Position numbers and translations under genes: made by a program
The notes under the pieces: model-generated
The model's input: the letters and a program-made list of their open reading frames with translations, nothing else
Database searches by the model: none
What the model was told of the DNA's origin: nothing
In this document: positions 1 to 8,903 of the stretch, one piece after another
Layout: every line of letters starts with the position of its first letter
Numbering within the stretch: the stretch's first letter is position 1
Assembly: GCA_964442075.1 (NCBI GenBank)
Contig: CAYTWH010000002.1
Span: 62,001-126,000 of the forward strand
DNA length: 64,000 nucleotides
Direction: 5' to 3'
Source of the DNA: CAYTAU01 sp964442075
GTDB taxonomy: Bacteria; Bacteroidota; Bacteroidia; Bacteroidales; CAYTAU01

Positions 1-404
1 TTGATCTGAATAACAGGAGCGCCCGCCGCTTTGATACGAATAGCATCATTCATGGTTTGCTGATCGCCTTCAATAACAAATAAATTTAGCTCGTCTTTAA
101 GAGCAGAAATAGTTTTTTCAAGCAATGTTGTTTTCCCTGAACCTGGAGAACTAACCATGTTTAATGCTGTAATATTTTTAGCTTCGAAATATCCACGATT
201 TCTTTCAGCAAGCAAATTATTTTGCAAAAGCACATCTTGTTCTATATCGATTTTCGTTGAATGAGAATGATCGTGATCGTGATTGTGTTCATGGTCATGG
301 TCGTGATTATTAGAATGATTATGCAGGTGAGAATGCTTTTCTTCTCCTGGTTTTTGAAAACTTATAGTATTTCCTGACTGTTCACATCCACAAGTAGTAC
401 ACAT
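1..404 (-). CDS. hypB: Hydrogenase nickel incorporation GTPase HypB (partial, 3' end beyond the window)
   Basis: HypB is the GTPase that, with HypA, delivers nickel to the [NiFe] active site of the hydrogenase large subunit. Only the first 134 codons are present; the reading frame runs open off the left edge. The protein begins MCTTCGCE, the N-terminal high-affinity nickel site of E. coli-type HypB. A His/Asp-rich stretch of about 30 residues (roughly 24-54, many HDHDH-like runs) follows and is a likely nickel store. The Walker A motif GSGKTT is near residue 90, and a GDQQT segment follows. It is the last gene of the hox-hyp cluster seen here, 84 bp after hypA. Identity is very secure; the length is unknown. 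Confidence 0.95.
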   Translation of the reverse strand, partial: MCTTCGCEQSGNTISFQKPGEEKHSHLHNHSNNHDHDHEHNHDHDHSHSTKIDIEQDVLLQNNLLAERNRGYFEAKNITALNMVSSPGSGKTTLLEKTISALKDELNLFVIEGDQQTMNDAIRIKAAGAPVIQI

Positions 405-488
405 AATTTTTTTTATTAATTAATATTTTATTTAAAAGGCATTTAATATGCTTATATTTTGACTTTGCTTAGCACAAGACTATTTATA

Positions 489-830
489 TCAATCAATATT
501 AATAGCTTTTACTTTCAGTTCTTTTCCTTGAAAAATATCATTTTTAAATATTCCGCATTTAGGACAAGGAGTATAAAAGTCATTAATTATAAATTCGTGT
601 GAGCAACCCTCACACTTCGCCCTAGCTTCAATTTTATTTACAACAAGCTTAGCATCTTTCAGCAATGCACTTTTTGTGGCATGTTGCCATGCAAAATCTA
701 AGGCATCAAAATCAATACCAGCCATTTCCCCGACATCCATCTCAACATCATGCACAATATTAGCATTCAACTGTTTCAGCTTTTCTTCAACAATCTCAAT
801 AATATTTGTTATAATAGAAAATTCATGCAT
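489..830 (-). CDS. hypA: Hydrogenase nickel insertion protein HypA
   Basis: HypA is a nickel metallochaperone that works with HypB. I chose the internal start at 830 (113 aa), not the upstream ATG at 848. Family members begin Met-His-Glu, where the N-terminal amine and His2 bind nickel, and the protein from 830 begins MHEFSI. The upstream start would hide that site behind six residues and overlap hypE by 7 bp. The zinc site is the pair CEGC and CPKC around residues 73-97. The length is normal for HypA. It lies between hypE and hypB on the minus strand. Confidence 0.95.
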   Translation of the reverse strand: MHEFSIITNIIEIVEEKLKQLNANIVHDVEMDVGEMAGIDFDALDFAWQHATKSALLKDAKLVVNKIEARAKCEGCSHEFIINDFYTPCPKCGIFKNDIFQGKELKVKAINID

Positions 831-841
831 AGATATATATT

Positions 842-1858
842 TTAACAAATTCTTGGTAATTGCTCGCCAGCCAACATATCAATAATTCTTTTTCCTCCTA
901 TTTCTGTTGTTATCCATCCTTTGCCAGGGTGTTCTTCTGTAATTGTTCCAATTATTGCACTTTCCTTTCCTGCATCATCTTGTTTCATTGCTTCAAGAAC
1001 TTTTTCTGCATCTTCTGCTGCAACAACAAAAATGATTTTTCCTTCATTAGCTACATAAAATGGGTCAAAACCCAATAATTCGCACATTCCTTTAACATTT
1101 TCTTTGACTGGAATACTTGCCTCATCAATATCAAGACCAAAATTCTTATCTTCAACAAGTTCGTTTAATACTGTGGAAATACCACCTCTTGTAGCATCTC
1201 TCATAAATCTAATCTTTGAAGAAACATCAATAACTTTTTCAACCAAATGATTTAAGCATGTGCAATCGGATTTAATATCTGTTTTGAAATTTTGAAATTC
1301 TCTTTCAGCCATAATAGCCATCCCATGATCACCAATAGAACCATTTATAATTATTTTATCTCCTGCTTGAATATTATTTCCTGAACTTATATCTTTTTGC
1401 CTTTCGTGCAGAGCACCTATACCTGAGGTGTTTATAAAAACCTTGTCGCATTTGCCTCTATTAATAACTTTTGTATCACCAGTAACAATAATAACTCCAG
1501 CTTTCTTTGCTTCATTAGCCATTGAAACAACAATTTTTTCAAGTTCCTCTATAGAAAATCCCTCTTCAATAATAAATGAAGAACTCAAATACAATGGTTT
1601 GGCTCCCGAAACAGCAATATCATTAACAGTCCCACAAACAGCTAATTTTCCAATATCTCCTCCTGGAAAAAATATTGGATCAACAACAAAAGAATCTGTT
1701 GTAAAGGCAATACTATCTGTTTTTACTTCAAGTAACGCAGCATCTGTTTGTTGTTGTAAAACTGGATTATCAAAGTGTTTTACAAAAAGTTGTTTTATCA
1801 AATCATGTGATAATTTACCTCCACTTCCGTGTCCTAATAATATGTTTTTTTTGCTCAT
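842..1858 (-). CDS. hypE: Hydrogenase expression/formation protein HypE
   Basis: HypE (338 aa) converts the carbamoyl group received from HypF on its C-terminal cysteine into a thiocyanate, the source of the CN ligands of the NiFe site. The protein ends in PRIC, so the essential terminal Cys is present. The N-terminus has GHGSGGKLSHDLI, typical of the PurM/AIR-synthase-like fold, and FTTDSFVV follows. Its start overlaps the hypD stop by 4 bp (ATGA), so the two are translationally coupled. It sits in the order hypF-C-D-E-A-B. Confidence 0.96.
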   Translation of the reverse strand: MSKKNILLGHGSGGKLSHDLIKQLFVKHFDNPVLQQQTDAALLEVKTDSIAFTTDSFVVDPIFFPGGDIGKLAVCGTVNDIAVSGAKPLYLSSSFIIEEGFSIEELEKIVVSMANEAKKAGVIIVTGDTKVINRGKCDKVFINTSGIGALHERQKDISSGNNIQAGDKIIINGSIGDHGMAIMAEREFQNFKTDIKSDCTCLNHLVEKVIDVSSKIRFMRDATRGGISTVLNELVEDKNFGLDIDEASIPVKENVKGMCELLGFDPFYVANEGKIIFVVAAEDAEKVLEAMKQDDAGKESAIIGTITEEHPGKGWITTEIGGKRIIDMLAGEQLPRIC

Positions 1859-2934
1859 CTACTAAATCTATAATATGCATTACAAGCTCCTTCATTAGAC
1901 ACCATACATGCTCCAACTGGATTTACAGGTGTACATACAGATTTAAATAATTTACAATCTTTAGGGTTTTTTAGTCCCTTTAAAATTACTCCGCAGATAC
2001 AACCTTTTTCTTCTTTTGTTTCTTCTACTTCAACAGGTATCATCTTTTCTGCATCAAATCTGCTATATTGTTCATTAAGAGCAAGTCCACTATTTGGCAA
2101 TATACCCAAACCTCGCCACCAATCGTCCTTAGGTTTAAATACTTTTTTCATTATTTCTTGTGCTGTAATATTTCCTTCTGGTCTAACAACTCTTTTATAT
2201 TGAATTTCAACTTTAGTATCATTTTCTTCTATTTGCTTAACCAGCATATAAATTGATTGCAATAAGTCAACAGGTTCAAATCCTGAAATAACAACACCCA
2301 AATTATATTTTAATGGAACATCTTTATATATACCAGAACCTGTAATTGTGCTTACATGACCTGGAGCTATATATCCATCAATCCTAACTCCCTCATCAAT
2401 AAGAGCTACCATGGCAGGAGGCATTACTTTATGCGAACTAAATAGGAAAAAATTATCTAAATTTTCTTTTTCAGCATTTAACACACCAACAGCACTACTT
2501 GGAGCAGTTGTTTCAAAACCAATACCTAAAAAAATTATCTTTTTATCTTTATTTTCTTTTGCAATTTTTAAGGCATCAAGAATAGAATAAACAATTCGCA
2601 CATCAGCACCTACAGCTTTTTCTTCATCTAAAGAAGATGTAGAACCTGGAACTCTTATTAAATCACCATAAGTTGTAATAATAACATCATCTAGTCTGCT
2701 GTATGCTATGGACTGATCAATAAATCTTTTATCTGTAACACAAACAGGACATCCTGGTCCGGATAATAATTTTATTGTTGGTGGCAAAAGAGATGGAATG
2801 CCAAATTTTTGTATTGACATTGTATGTCCTCCACAAACCTCCATAAAAGAGACTTGCTTTTTTGATATTTTCTTAATATTTTCAGCAAGTTGAAGGACTA
2901 AGTCTTTGTTTCTATATTCATTTATATATTTCAT
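1855..2934 (-). CDS. hypD: Hydrogenase formation protein HypD
   Basis: HypD (359 aa) is the Fe-S scaffold that, with HypC, assembles the Fe(CN)2CO unit of [NiFe] hydrogenase. Visible signatures are CGGHTMSI near residue 34, GPGCPVCV near residue 60 with the conserved cysteines, the segment GFETTAP, and a C-terminal group of cysteines (CICG, C, C, C) that fits the [4Fe-4S] site. It overlaps hypC and hypE by 4 bp at either end. A GAAGGAG ribosome-binding site lies in the end of hypC. Confidence 0.96.
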   Translation of the reverse strand: MKYINEYRNKDLVLQLAENIKKISKKQVSFMEVCGGHTMSIQKFGIPSLLPPTIKLLSGPGCPVCVTDKRFIDQSIAYSRLDDVIITTYGDLIRVPGSTSSLDEEKAVGADVRIVYSILDALKIAKENKDKKIIFLGIGFETTAPSSAVGVLNAEKENLDNFFLFSSHKVMPPAMVALIDEGVRIDGYIAPGHVSTITGSGIYKDVPLKYNLGVVISGFEPVDLLQSIYMLVKQIEENDTKVEIQYKRVVRPEGNITAQEIMKKVFKPKDDWWRGLGILPNSGLALNEQYSRFDAEKMIPVEVEETKEEKGCICGVILKGLKNPKDCKLFKSVCTPVNPVGACMVSNEGACNAYYRFSR

Positions 2935-3194
2935 TTTTTGTCTCCTTCTTCATCTTCTTTATCAATTTTCTTTTCAATTTCTTCCAGTTCTTCTAATATT
3001 TTAAACGTTTCTCTTGCATCTTCTTCACTAATTTTTTGAATTGCAAAGCCTGTGTGTACAAGCACATAATCACCTACTTTTATATCCATATCTTCAATCA
3101 GTTGAAGCGATACTTCACATTCAGTACCTCCAACAGAAGCAATTGCTTTATTTCCGTTTATCGATTCGATTTTTGATGGAATACTTAAACACAT
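2931..3194 (-). CDS. hypC: Hydrogenase assembly chaperone HypC
   Basis: HypC (87 aa) carries the Fe(CN)2CO moiety with HypD and docks to the immature large subunit. It starts MCLSIP, giving the required Cys2 after Met removal. The small OB-fold core continues through VGDYVLVHTGFAIQKI. The C-terminal 25 residues are strongly charged (Glu/Lys-rich) and longer than in minimal HypC proteins. It overlaps hypD by 4 bp and follows hypF by 13 bp. Confidence 0.95.
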   Translation of the reverse strand: MCLSIPSKIESINGNKAIASVGGTECEVSLQLIEDMDIKVGDYVLVHTGFAIQKISEEDARETFKILEELEEIEKKIDKEDEEGDKK

Positions 3195-3207
3195 ATTATA
3201 TACTTTT

Positions 3208-5472
3208 TTATGTTATTTCTCTGTTTATCTTTTTTGATGCTATCACAAGTTGTCCCAATGCTATACCTCCGTCATTTGTAGGTATTCTCTCATTTGAAAA
3301 CACTTCAAAATTAGTATTAATTAATAGATTTTCTACATTTTCTAAAACATATTTATTTTGAAATGTTCCTCCCGATAAAACTACTTTATTAATATTGTAT
3401 TTTCTGCTTATTTGTTTAACAAGCTCAAAAACTACCGAAATAACTGTATTGTGAAATTTAGTTGCAATGATAGATTGTGAAATATTATTTTTAATATCAT
3501 TCACTATTTCATTAATTGTATTTTTAAAAGATACTGTTGTATTAATTTCATAAGAATATTTATCTGAAACACTATAATCAATTATAGATTCTAATCGCAT
3601 GGGTGCTTCTGCATGAAATTTTGAAATAGGGCAAATATTTATGAGAGCGGCAACAGCGTCAAAAAGTCTACCAGCACTTGAGGTAAGAGGGCTATTTATA
3701 TTTTTATCGACAGCTTGTAATAATAATGCAATATTATTTTGATTTATATTTTTTAAAAATGGAAGCTCCAATTTTAAAAAATCATTATTATAATATTTAT
3801 GAAGATATGAAACGGCCATTCTCCAAGGTTCTTTGGTTACTTTATCGCCACCAGGCATAGGAATATATTCAAAATGATTAATTCTTTCATAATTCTCAAA
3901 ATCACAAATCATAAATTCACCACCCCAAATATTATTATCATCACCAAGACCTGTTCCATCAAAGCTTACACCAATAACTTTCTCATTTACATTATGTTCT
4001 GCCATACAAGATGCGATGTGTGCATGATGATGTTGCACTTGAACATGCTCAACACCAGACTCTTTAGCATATTTTGTAGAAAAATAATCTGGGTGAAGAT
4101 CACTAACTATTAGTTTTGGTTTAAAGCGAAATGTTTTTTCAAAATGAGCTACTGTTTCACAGAAAAAATCATACGTTTCTGCATTTTTCAAGTCTCCAAT
4201 ATGCTGACTTAGAATTGCTTGTTTTCCTTTTCCAATACAAAAACAATTAACAAGTTCTGCTCCTGTTGCCAATATTCCTTCTACATTAAAATTCAAATTT
4301 ATAGGAGAAGGGACATAAGATCGTGAACGTCTAATTATTCTTTCTTTATTATTAGTAACTGTAACAACAGAATCGTCGGTTCTATTATATATATCACGAT
4401 TATAGCTTAATACTGCATCTGTTATTTCTGAAAGCTTTTCAATAGCTGTATTATTATCTATCACAATTGGTTCATCAGAAACATTTCCACTGGTAAGAAC
4501 AATTGGATTTTTATATTTTTCAAATATCAGGTAGTGTATGGGCATATATGGAAGCATAGATCCAATTGTGTCAAACCCCACGCTTATACTTTCTGACAAT
4601 ACCTTTTTTTGTTTTAAAACCACAATTGGTCTTTTCCACGATTTTATTATTTCTTCTTCCCTTGTTTCTATTTCAGCATAATGTTTTAATATTTCAATAT
4701 TGGGAAACATAACTGCAAATGGCTTCCCTTCTCTGTTTTTTAATTGCCTAAGACGTTTTACAGCCTCATCATTTAGGGCATCACATGCTATAAAATACCC
4801 GCCAAGACCTTTTATAGCAACTATTTTCCCTTTGTTTAATAATCCTATTACATTAGAAATAATTACGTCTATTCCCTTTATTATTTTATTGTCATTTTTA
4901 TATAATGAATATTCTGGTCCACAATTATCACAGGCTATAGGTTGTGCATGAAAACGGCGGTCAAGAATATTTTCATATTCTTTTTTACAATCCTCACACA
5001 TTATAAAATCTCTCATGGTTGTTTTTTCACGATCATAAGGAAGGTTTTCTATAATAGTAAAGCGAGGGCCACAGTTTGTGCAGTTAATAAATGGATAATT
5101 TATACGATTTTTTTGTTCTTTCATGTCAATCAAACATTCAGAACAAACAGCAATATCAGGACTTATATCTGTGATTTCATCAGAAACACTTTCGCTTTTT
5201 ACAATTTTGAAATCTGTAAAATTTTCTGTGTTTATATTTTTTGATGTTAAGCTTGTAATGTTTGATGCTAGAGGTCGTTTTTCCTCAATAGATTTAATAA
5301 AATTCTGCAAACTTAGCTCGTCGCCTTCAGCTTGTATTTGAACTCCTTTGTTTGTATTTTCTACCCAACCTTTTATATTATATTTTATTGCTATTTGATA
5401 TATAAATGGACGAAATCCAACACCCTGAACAAGACCTTTAACCTCTATCTTATATGCATTAATTTTTAACAC
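3208..5472 (-). CDS. hypF: Carbamoyltransferase HypF
   Basis: HypF (754 aa, full length) uses carbamoyl phosphate and ATP to carbamoylate the C-terminal Cys of HypE. Domains in order: acylphosphatase (about 1-90, with VQGVGFRPF), two zinc-finger modules (about 105-190: CSEC, CTNCGP, CEDC, CDNCGP), a YrdC-like domain (about 200-380, with KGLGGY), and a Kae1-like C-terminal domain with the metal-binding run HHHAHIASCMAEH. The start codon is GTG. The gene begins 6 bp after the maturation protease stop, so it is part of the same transcript. Confidence 0.97.
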   Translation of the reverse strand: MLKINAYKIEVKGLVQGVGFRPFIYQIAIKYNIKGWVENTNKGVQIQAEGDELSLQNFIKSIEEKRPLASNITSLTSKNINTENFTDFKIVKSESVSDEITDISPDIAVCSECLIDMKEQKNRINYPFINCTNCGPRFTIIENLPYDREKTTMRDFIMCEDCKKEYENILDRRFHAQPIACDNCGPEYSLYKNDNKIIKGIDVIISNVIGLLNKGKIVAIKGLGGYFIACDALNDEAVKRLRQLKNREGKPFAVMFPNIEILKHYAEIETREEEIIKSWKRPIVVLKQKKVLSESISVGFDTIGSMLPYMPIHYLIFEKYKNPIVLTSGNVSDEPIVIDNNTAIEKLSEITDAVLSYNRDIYNRTDDSVVTVTNNKERIIRRSRSYVPSPINLNFNVEGILATGAELVNCFCIGKGKQAILSQHIGDLKNAETYDFFCETVAHFEKTFRFKPKLIVSDLHPDYFSTKYAKESGVEHVQVQHHHAHIASCMAEHNVNEKVIGVSFDGTGLGDDNNIWGGEFMICDFENYERINHFEYIPMPGGDKVTKEPWRMAVSYLHKYYNNDFLKLELPFLKNINQNNIALLLQAVDKNINSPLTSSAGRLFDAVAALINICPISKFHAEAPMRLESIIDYSVSDKYSYEINTTVSFKNTINEIVNDIKNNISQSIIATKFHNTVISVVFELVKQISRKYNINKVVLSGGTFQNKYVLENVENLLINTNFEVFSNERIPTNDGGIALGQLVIASKKINREIT

Positions 5473-5478
5473 CGCAAC

Positions 5479-5964
5479 TTATAATGACTCGTTTAATAAG
5501 TGTTCTAATTTATCTGGGACTAATAACTTCTCTTTTAAAAAATTTAATGCTTTGTTCAGGTTGGCAGCAGCTTTTTCTGTTAATATCTCCGCAAAATCCC
5601 ATTCATATCCTTTTATGTGAATTAAATAAGTTTCTGGTGATTTCTTATAGATCTTTTCACAGAGACTTAAAATATAAGCCGTAGACACAGCGTGCATTGA
5701 AAACTCTATTTTAGCATCAGAAGGGTTTACTTTGGTAATTACAAAGTCTTCAATATTTTCTTGTGATGCATCAATAAATATGACAATATCTTGTATTGAT
5801 ATTGCTTCAGCATCTTCAATGTTTAATTGATAATTACTATCTACTTGTATATTTTCAATTCCTTTATCATTTATCCAAGCTGTAATTTCATTAATGAAAA
5901 CATTTCCTAATCCATCATCCATTCTGCCGGGATTTCCATATCCATATAATAAAATTTTTTTCAT
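5479..5964 (-). CDS. Hydrogenase maturation protease (HoxW/HycI family)
   Basis: This 161-aa protein belongs to the family of nickel-dependent endopeptidases that remove the C-terminal extension of the large subunit once nickel is in place. The start has the family pattern GYGNPGRMDDGLG, with the metal-binding Asp. A second acidic site is in IVIFIDASQ, and a His is in MHAVS. Its likely substrate is the neighbouring HoxH, which keeps a C-terminal extension after its last metal-binding motif. It is preceded by a hairpin and T-run that may act as a partial terminator after hoxH. The function is clear; the exact symbol (hoxW) is inferred from context. Confidence 0.9.
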   Translation of the reverse strand: MKKILLYGYGNPGRMDDGLGNVFINEITAWINDKGIENIQVDSNYQLNIEDAEAISIQDIVIFIDASQENIEDFVITKVNPSDAKIEFSMHAVSTAYILSLCEKIYKKSPETYLIHIKGYEWDFAEILTEKAAANLNKALNFLKEKLLVPDKLEHLLNESL

Positions 5965-5977
5965 GCTACAAATTTAT

Positions 5978-6011
5978 AAAAAAAAAGAGTTCCAAATTAG
6001 AAACTCTTTTT
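5978..6011 (-). terminator. Hairpin with T-run between hoxH and the maturation protease gene
   Basis: On the minus strand a 12-bp stem with one mismatch (AAAAAGAGTTTC and its complement, loop of 6) is followed by a run of T. It begins 23 bp after the hoxH stop and ends shortly before the protease start at 5964. The shape is that of an intrinsic terminator. Because the downstream genes are maturation genes, it is more likely to let part of the transcription through than to end the operon. Confidence 0.6.
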
Positions 6012-6033
6012 ATAAAATATTTAAAGGAGATTT

Positions 6034-7494
6034 TTAAGACATTCTTTTGTCTATAACATTATTTTTTGAATCGACTAAAGTTATTTGAAGAGGCATTTTT
6101 CCTAAAGCATGAGTTGCACAACTTAAGCAAGGATCATATGCTCTAATAGCAACCTCACAAGCGTTCATCATAGGTTCAGTTATTTCTTTTTGTCCTGTCA
6201 TCATTTTTTTAGCAACAAATTCCACAGATCTATTCATTGGTTCATTATTGTTTGTTGTTGAAACAATTAAATTAGCCATTTCAATCTGATCTTTATCATT
6301 GATTCTATAATGATGGAATAAAGTACCACGTGGAGCTTCAATAATACCAACCCCTTCATTTCCTTTTGTTCCTTTAGTTACAAGATTATCGCCTTTCATA
6401 ATGTCTGGATCATTAATAAGTTCTTTCATCATTTCAGCTGCATGTAATAATTCTATCAACCTTGCCCAATGCATATGCATACACATATTATTAGGTTTGC
6501 CATGAGTATAGGCTTTAAACTGCTCAAACTCTTTTTGTGCTAATGGCGAAGGAATAAAATCAACAGTATTCATACGAGCAAGAGGTCCTACTCTATACCA
6601 ACCTTTTTCTTTTCCAAGAGATTTTATATAAGGAAATTTCATGTAAGACCATGATTTTACTTCCTCTTCAATGTAATTATTATATTCCTGATTGCTAACG
6701 CCTTCAAATATTACATTACCATCAGAATCAACAGCTTTAAGGTCTCCATTATATAAGTCCATTGCACCGTCTTTTCTCACAATACTTAAGTGGTTTGATG
6801 GAAATTGAGCAAAATTATCGATAAAATCAGTATTTTTACCATGGAATCCTTTTAACAAATCAACTGATGCTTGAGCCCATTCAATCATTTTATCTACATT
6901 TAAAGGATCTGCTCCTTTAAGAAATTCGTCTCTTTCTTCCAGACTTAAGCATTTATTAATTCCACCAGGAATTGCACCGGTACCATGTATTTTTTTCCCT
7001 GCAGTAGCACGAATAATTTCTTGTCCAAATTTTCTCATCAATACTGCTTGAACAGCTAAATCAGTATATTCAGGAGTAATAACTAGTCCTATTACATTTC
7101 TGATAGCAGGATCAGCATCATAACCAAATAATAAATCAGGAGATGCTAAATGGAAAAAATGCAAAGCATGAGACTGAAATATTTGTCCATAATGCATTAA
7201 TCTACGCATTTTATCTCCGGTAGGAGTTAATCCATCTCCTGTGCCTGCACCAACAATTACATCTAATGCTTTAGCTGCAGCTAAATGATGACTTACTGGA
7301 CATATTCCACATAAACGTTGAACCAATACTGGAGCTTCCCAATAAGGACGACCTTGAACAAAACGTTCAAATCCTCTAAATTCAACAATATGTAATCTGC
7401 TTTGTGTAACATTTCCGTCATCATCTAATTGAATTGTTACTTTTCCATGACCTTCGACCCTAGTTACAGGTTCTATCGTTATTTTTTGTGCCAT
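6034..7494 (-). CDS. hoxH: NAD-coupled [NiFe] hydrogenase large subunit HoxH
   Basis: This is the catalytic subunit (486 aa) that binds the NiFe centre and oxidises or evolves H2 in the cytoplasm. The N-terminal L1 motif is RLCGICPVSHH (about residues 61-71) and the C-terminal L2 motif is DPCLSCATH (about 454-462), giving the four cysteine ligands. About 24 residues follow the L2 His and should be removed by the adjacent protease. The neighbours HoxF, HoxU and HoxY place it in the bidirectional, NAD(P)-linked group 3d. The L2 form with DPCLSC agrees with HoxH. No signal peptide is seen on this or the small subunit. Confidence 0.95.
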   Translation of the reverse strand: MAQKITIEPVTRVEGHGKVTIQLDDDGNVTQSRLHIVEFRGFERFVQGRPYWEAPVLVQRLCGICPVSHHLAAAKALDVIVGAGTGDGLTPTGDKMRRLMHYGQIFQSHALHFFHLASPDLLFGYDADPAIRNVIGLVITPEYTDLAVQAVLMRKFGQEIIRATAGKKIHGTGAIPGGINKCLSLEERDEFLKGADPLNVDKMIEWAQASVDLLKGFHGKNTDFIDNFAQFPSNHLSIVRKDGAMDLYNGDLKAVDSDGNVIFEGVSNQEYNNYIEEEVKSWSYMKFPYIKSLGKEKGWYRVGPLARMNTVDFIPSPLAQKEFEQFKAYTHGKPNNMCMHMHWARLIELLHAAEMMKELINDPDIMKGDNLVTKGTKGNEGVGIIEAPRGTLFHHYRINDKDQIEMANLIVSTTNNNEPMNRSVEFVAKKMMTGQKEITEPMMNACEVAIRAYDPCLSCATHALGKMPLQITLVDSKNNVIDKRMS

Positions 7495-7510
7495 TGTCTC
7501 TAGTTTTTAA

Positions 7511-8059
7511 TTAATCAAATTTAATAACTTCATAAGGTAAGTCCATTTCGTTACCTGTTAATAATGCAACAAGTGCATTCCAAATAAGGTCTGCTGTAGG
7601 AGGACATCCCGGCAAATAATAATCTATTTTTACAATTTCATGACAAGGATAAACTCTATCAAGAAGCATTGGTAATTCATCATCATTAGGCATAATCTTT
7701 TCTGTATTTAATTGCACAGTTGGACCATTTAGATATGCTTCTTCCAAACATTCTTTAATAGGAATTCCATTTCTTAATGCAGGTAATCCGCCCATTATAG
7801 CACATTCACCTAAAGAAATTAGAATTTTACAATTTTTTCTGAAGTCTTTAAGTACTTCTATGTTTTCGTGGTTACAACATCCTCCTTCAATAATACCAAT
7901 ATCACATTGTTTTGTGAATTTTTTGATATCATCAATAGGCGATTTATTAAATTCAACAAGTTCAATAAGTTTTAATATTCTATCATCAATATCCAGAATA
8001 GACATGTGACAGCCAAAACATCCAGCTAGTGAAGTTGTTGCTACGATTGGTTTACTCAT
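7511..8059 (-). CDS. hoxY: NAD-coupled [NiFe] hydrogenase small subunit HoxY
   Basis: HoxY (182 aa) holds the proximal [4Fe-4S] cluster that passes electrons between HoxH and the diaphorase part. The four cysteine regions are visible: CFGCHMS near the N-terminus, GGCCNHEN, LGECAIMGG and YLPGCPPTAD. It lacks a Tat signal and the long C-terminal part of membrane-type small subunits, as expected for the short group 3d type. It lies 20 bp after hoxU and has an unusually strong Shine-Dalgarno sequence. Confidence 0.94.
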   Translation of the reverse strand: MSKPIVATTSLAGCFGCHMSILDIDDRILKLIELVEFNKSPIDDIKKFTKQCDIGIIEGGCCNHENIEVLKDFRKNCKILISLGECAIMGGLPALRNGIPIKECLEEAYLNGPTVQLNTEKIMPNDDELPMLLDRVYPCHEIVKIDYYLPGCPPTADLIWNALVALLTGNEMDLPYEVIKFD

Positions 8060-8067
8060 TCTATTTA

Positions 8068-8074
8068 CCTCCTT
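8068..8074 (-). promoter_or_regulatory. Strong Shine-Dalgarno sequence before hoxY
   Basis: The perfect AAGGAGG lies 8 nt before the hoxY ATG at 8059. Most genes in this window lack any such site, as is usual in Bacteroidota, so this one stands out and fixes the hoxY start. Confidence 0.8.
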
Positions 8075-8079
8075 AATTT

Positions 8080-8886
8080 TTATTGTAAAACATTTTCAAT
8101 ATCACTACCAATTGGTTTTCTATCATATTTTTTAGTACCAATTGCTTCATCAAAGCCTTTTTCTTTTCTAATAATTGCACCAACAGGGCAAATGTCCATT
8201 GCTTCTTGTGCTTGCGCATCAGTCATTTTAGCCGCAAGAAGATGATCGATAGCAATATCAAGATGCTCTCCTCTTTTAATAAATGCAAATACATTTTTAT
8301 TTTCAATTTTTATTGAACGTATGCAGCGTTTGCATTGTATGCAACGATTTTTTTCCATGTAGATCTTTGGAGAAGTTGCATCAACTTCTTTTAATGGGAA
8401 TGAATAAGGAAAGCGTGGTACCATCATTTGGAATTTGTAACCTAATGCTTGCAATTCGCAATTTCCACTTTTTTCACATGAAGGGCAGAAATGATTTCCT
8501 TCAACAAACAATGCTTCGACAATGATTTTTCTCATTTCATTCATTTCCGAAGTATCATTTTCAATTTTCATTCCATTTTCAATAGGAGTAGTACAGGCTG
8601 CCATGTTTCTACCGTTTACCTTACACGTACATACTCTACATGAACCGGCTGCTTTTAATCCTTTAATATGGCAAAGTGTTGGAATATAAACTCCATTTTC
8701 AGCAGCAGCATCAACAAGTAGTTGACCTGGGGCAGCAGAACATTCTTTGCCATCAATTACAAAATTCACTTTATTATTCATATTAGTTTCTTTTTGTGTT
8801 TCTTTTATTTCTTGTTTTTCGTTAACAACAGGCTCCTTCTTAGATTCTGTTGCATCTTTTTTGCCGAAAAGTCCAAATAAACTCAT
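8080..8886 (-). CDS. hoxU: NAD-coupled hydrogenase diaphorase subunit HoxU
   Basis: HoxU (268 aa) corresponds to the N-terminal part of complex I NuoG and links HoxF to HoxY. A plant-type [2Fe-2S] site is formed by the cysteines in TLCHIKG, GSCRVCTC and AACTTP. A HFCPSCEKSGNC segment matches the next cluster site. A [4Fe-4S] site uses CIQCKRC with the later CPVGA. The first 35 residues are a Lys/Glu-rich extension not needed for the fold. Starting at the internal Met36 (8781) would give about 233 aa, the usual HoxU length, so the true start is open; neither start has a good ribosome-binding site. Confidence 0.92.
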   Translation of the reverse strand: MSLFGLFGKKDATESKKEPVVNEKQEIKETQKETNMNNKVNFVIDGKECSAAPGQLLVDAAAENGVYIPTLCHIKGLKAAGSCRVCTCKVNGRNMAACTTPIENGMKIENDTSEMNEMRKIIVEALFVEGNHFCPSCEKSGNCELQALGYKFQMMVPRFPYSFPLKEVDATSPKIYMEKNRCIQCKRCIRSIKIENKNVFAFIKRGEHLDIAIDHLLAAKMTDAQAQEAMDICPVGAIIRKEKGFDEAIGTKKYDRKPIGSDIENVLQ

Positions 8887-8903
8887 GATAAATTAAATTT
8901 AAA

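Noticed and set aside
1428..1865. 145-codon ORF antisense to hypE
   Set aside because: It overlaps a well-conserved gene fully, has no domain, and reflects complementary codon bias.
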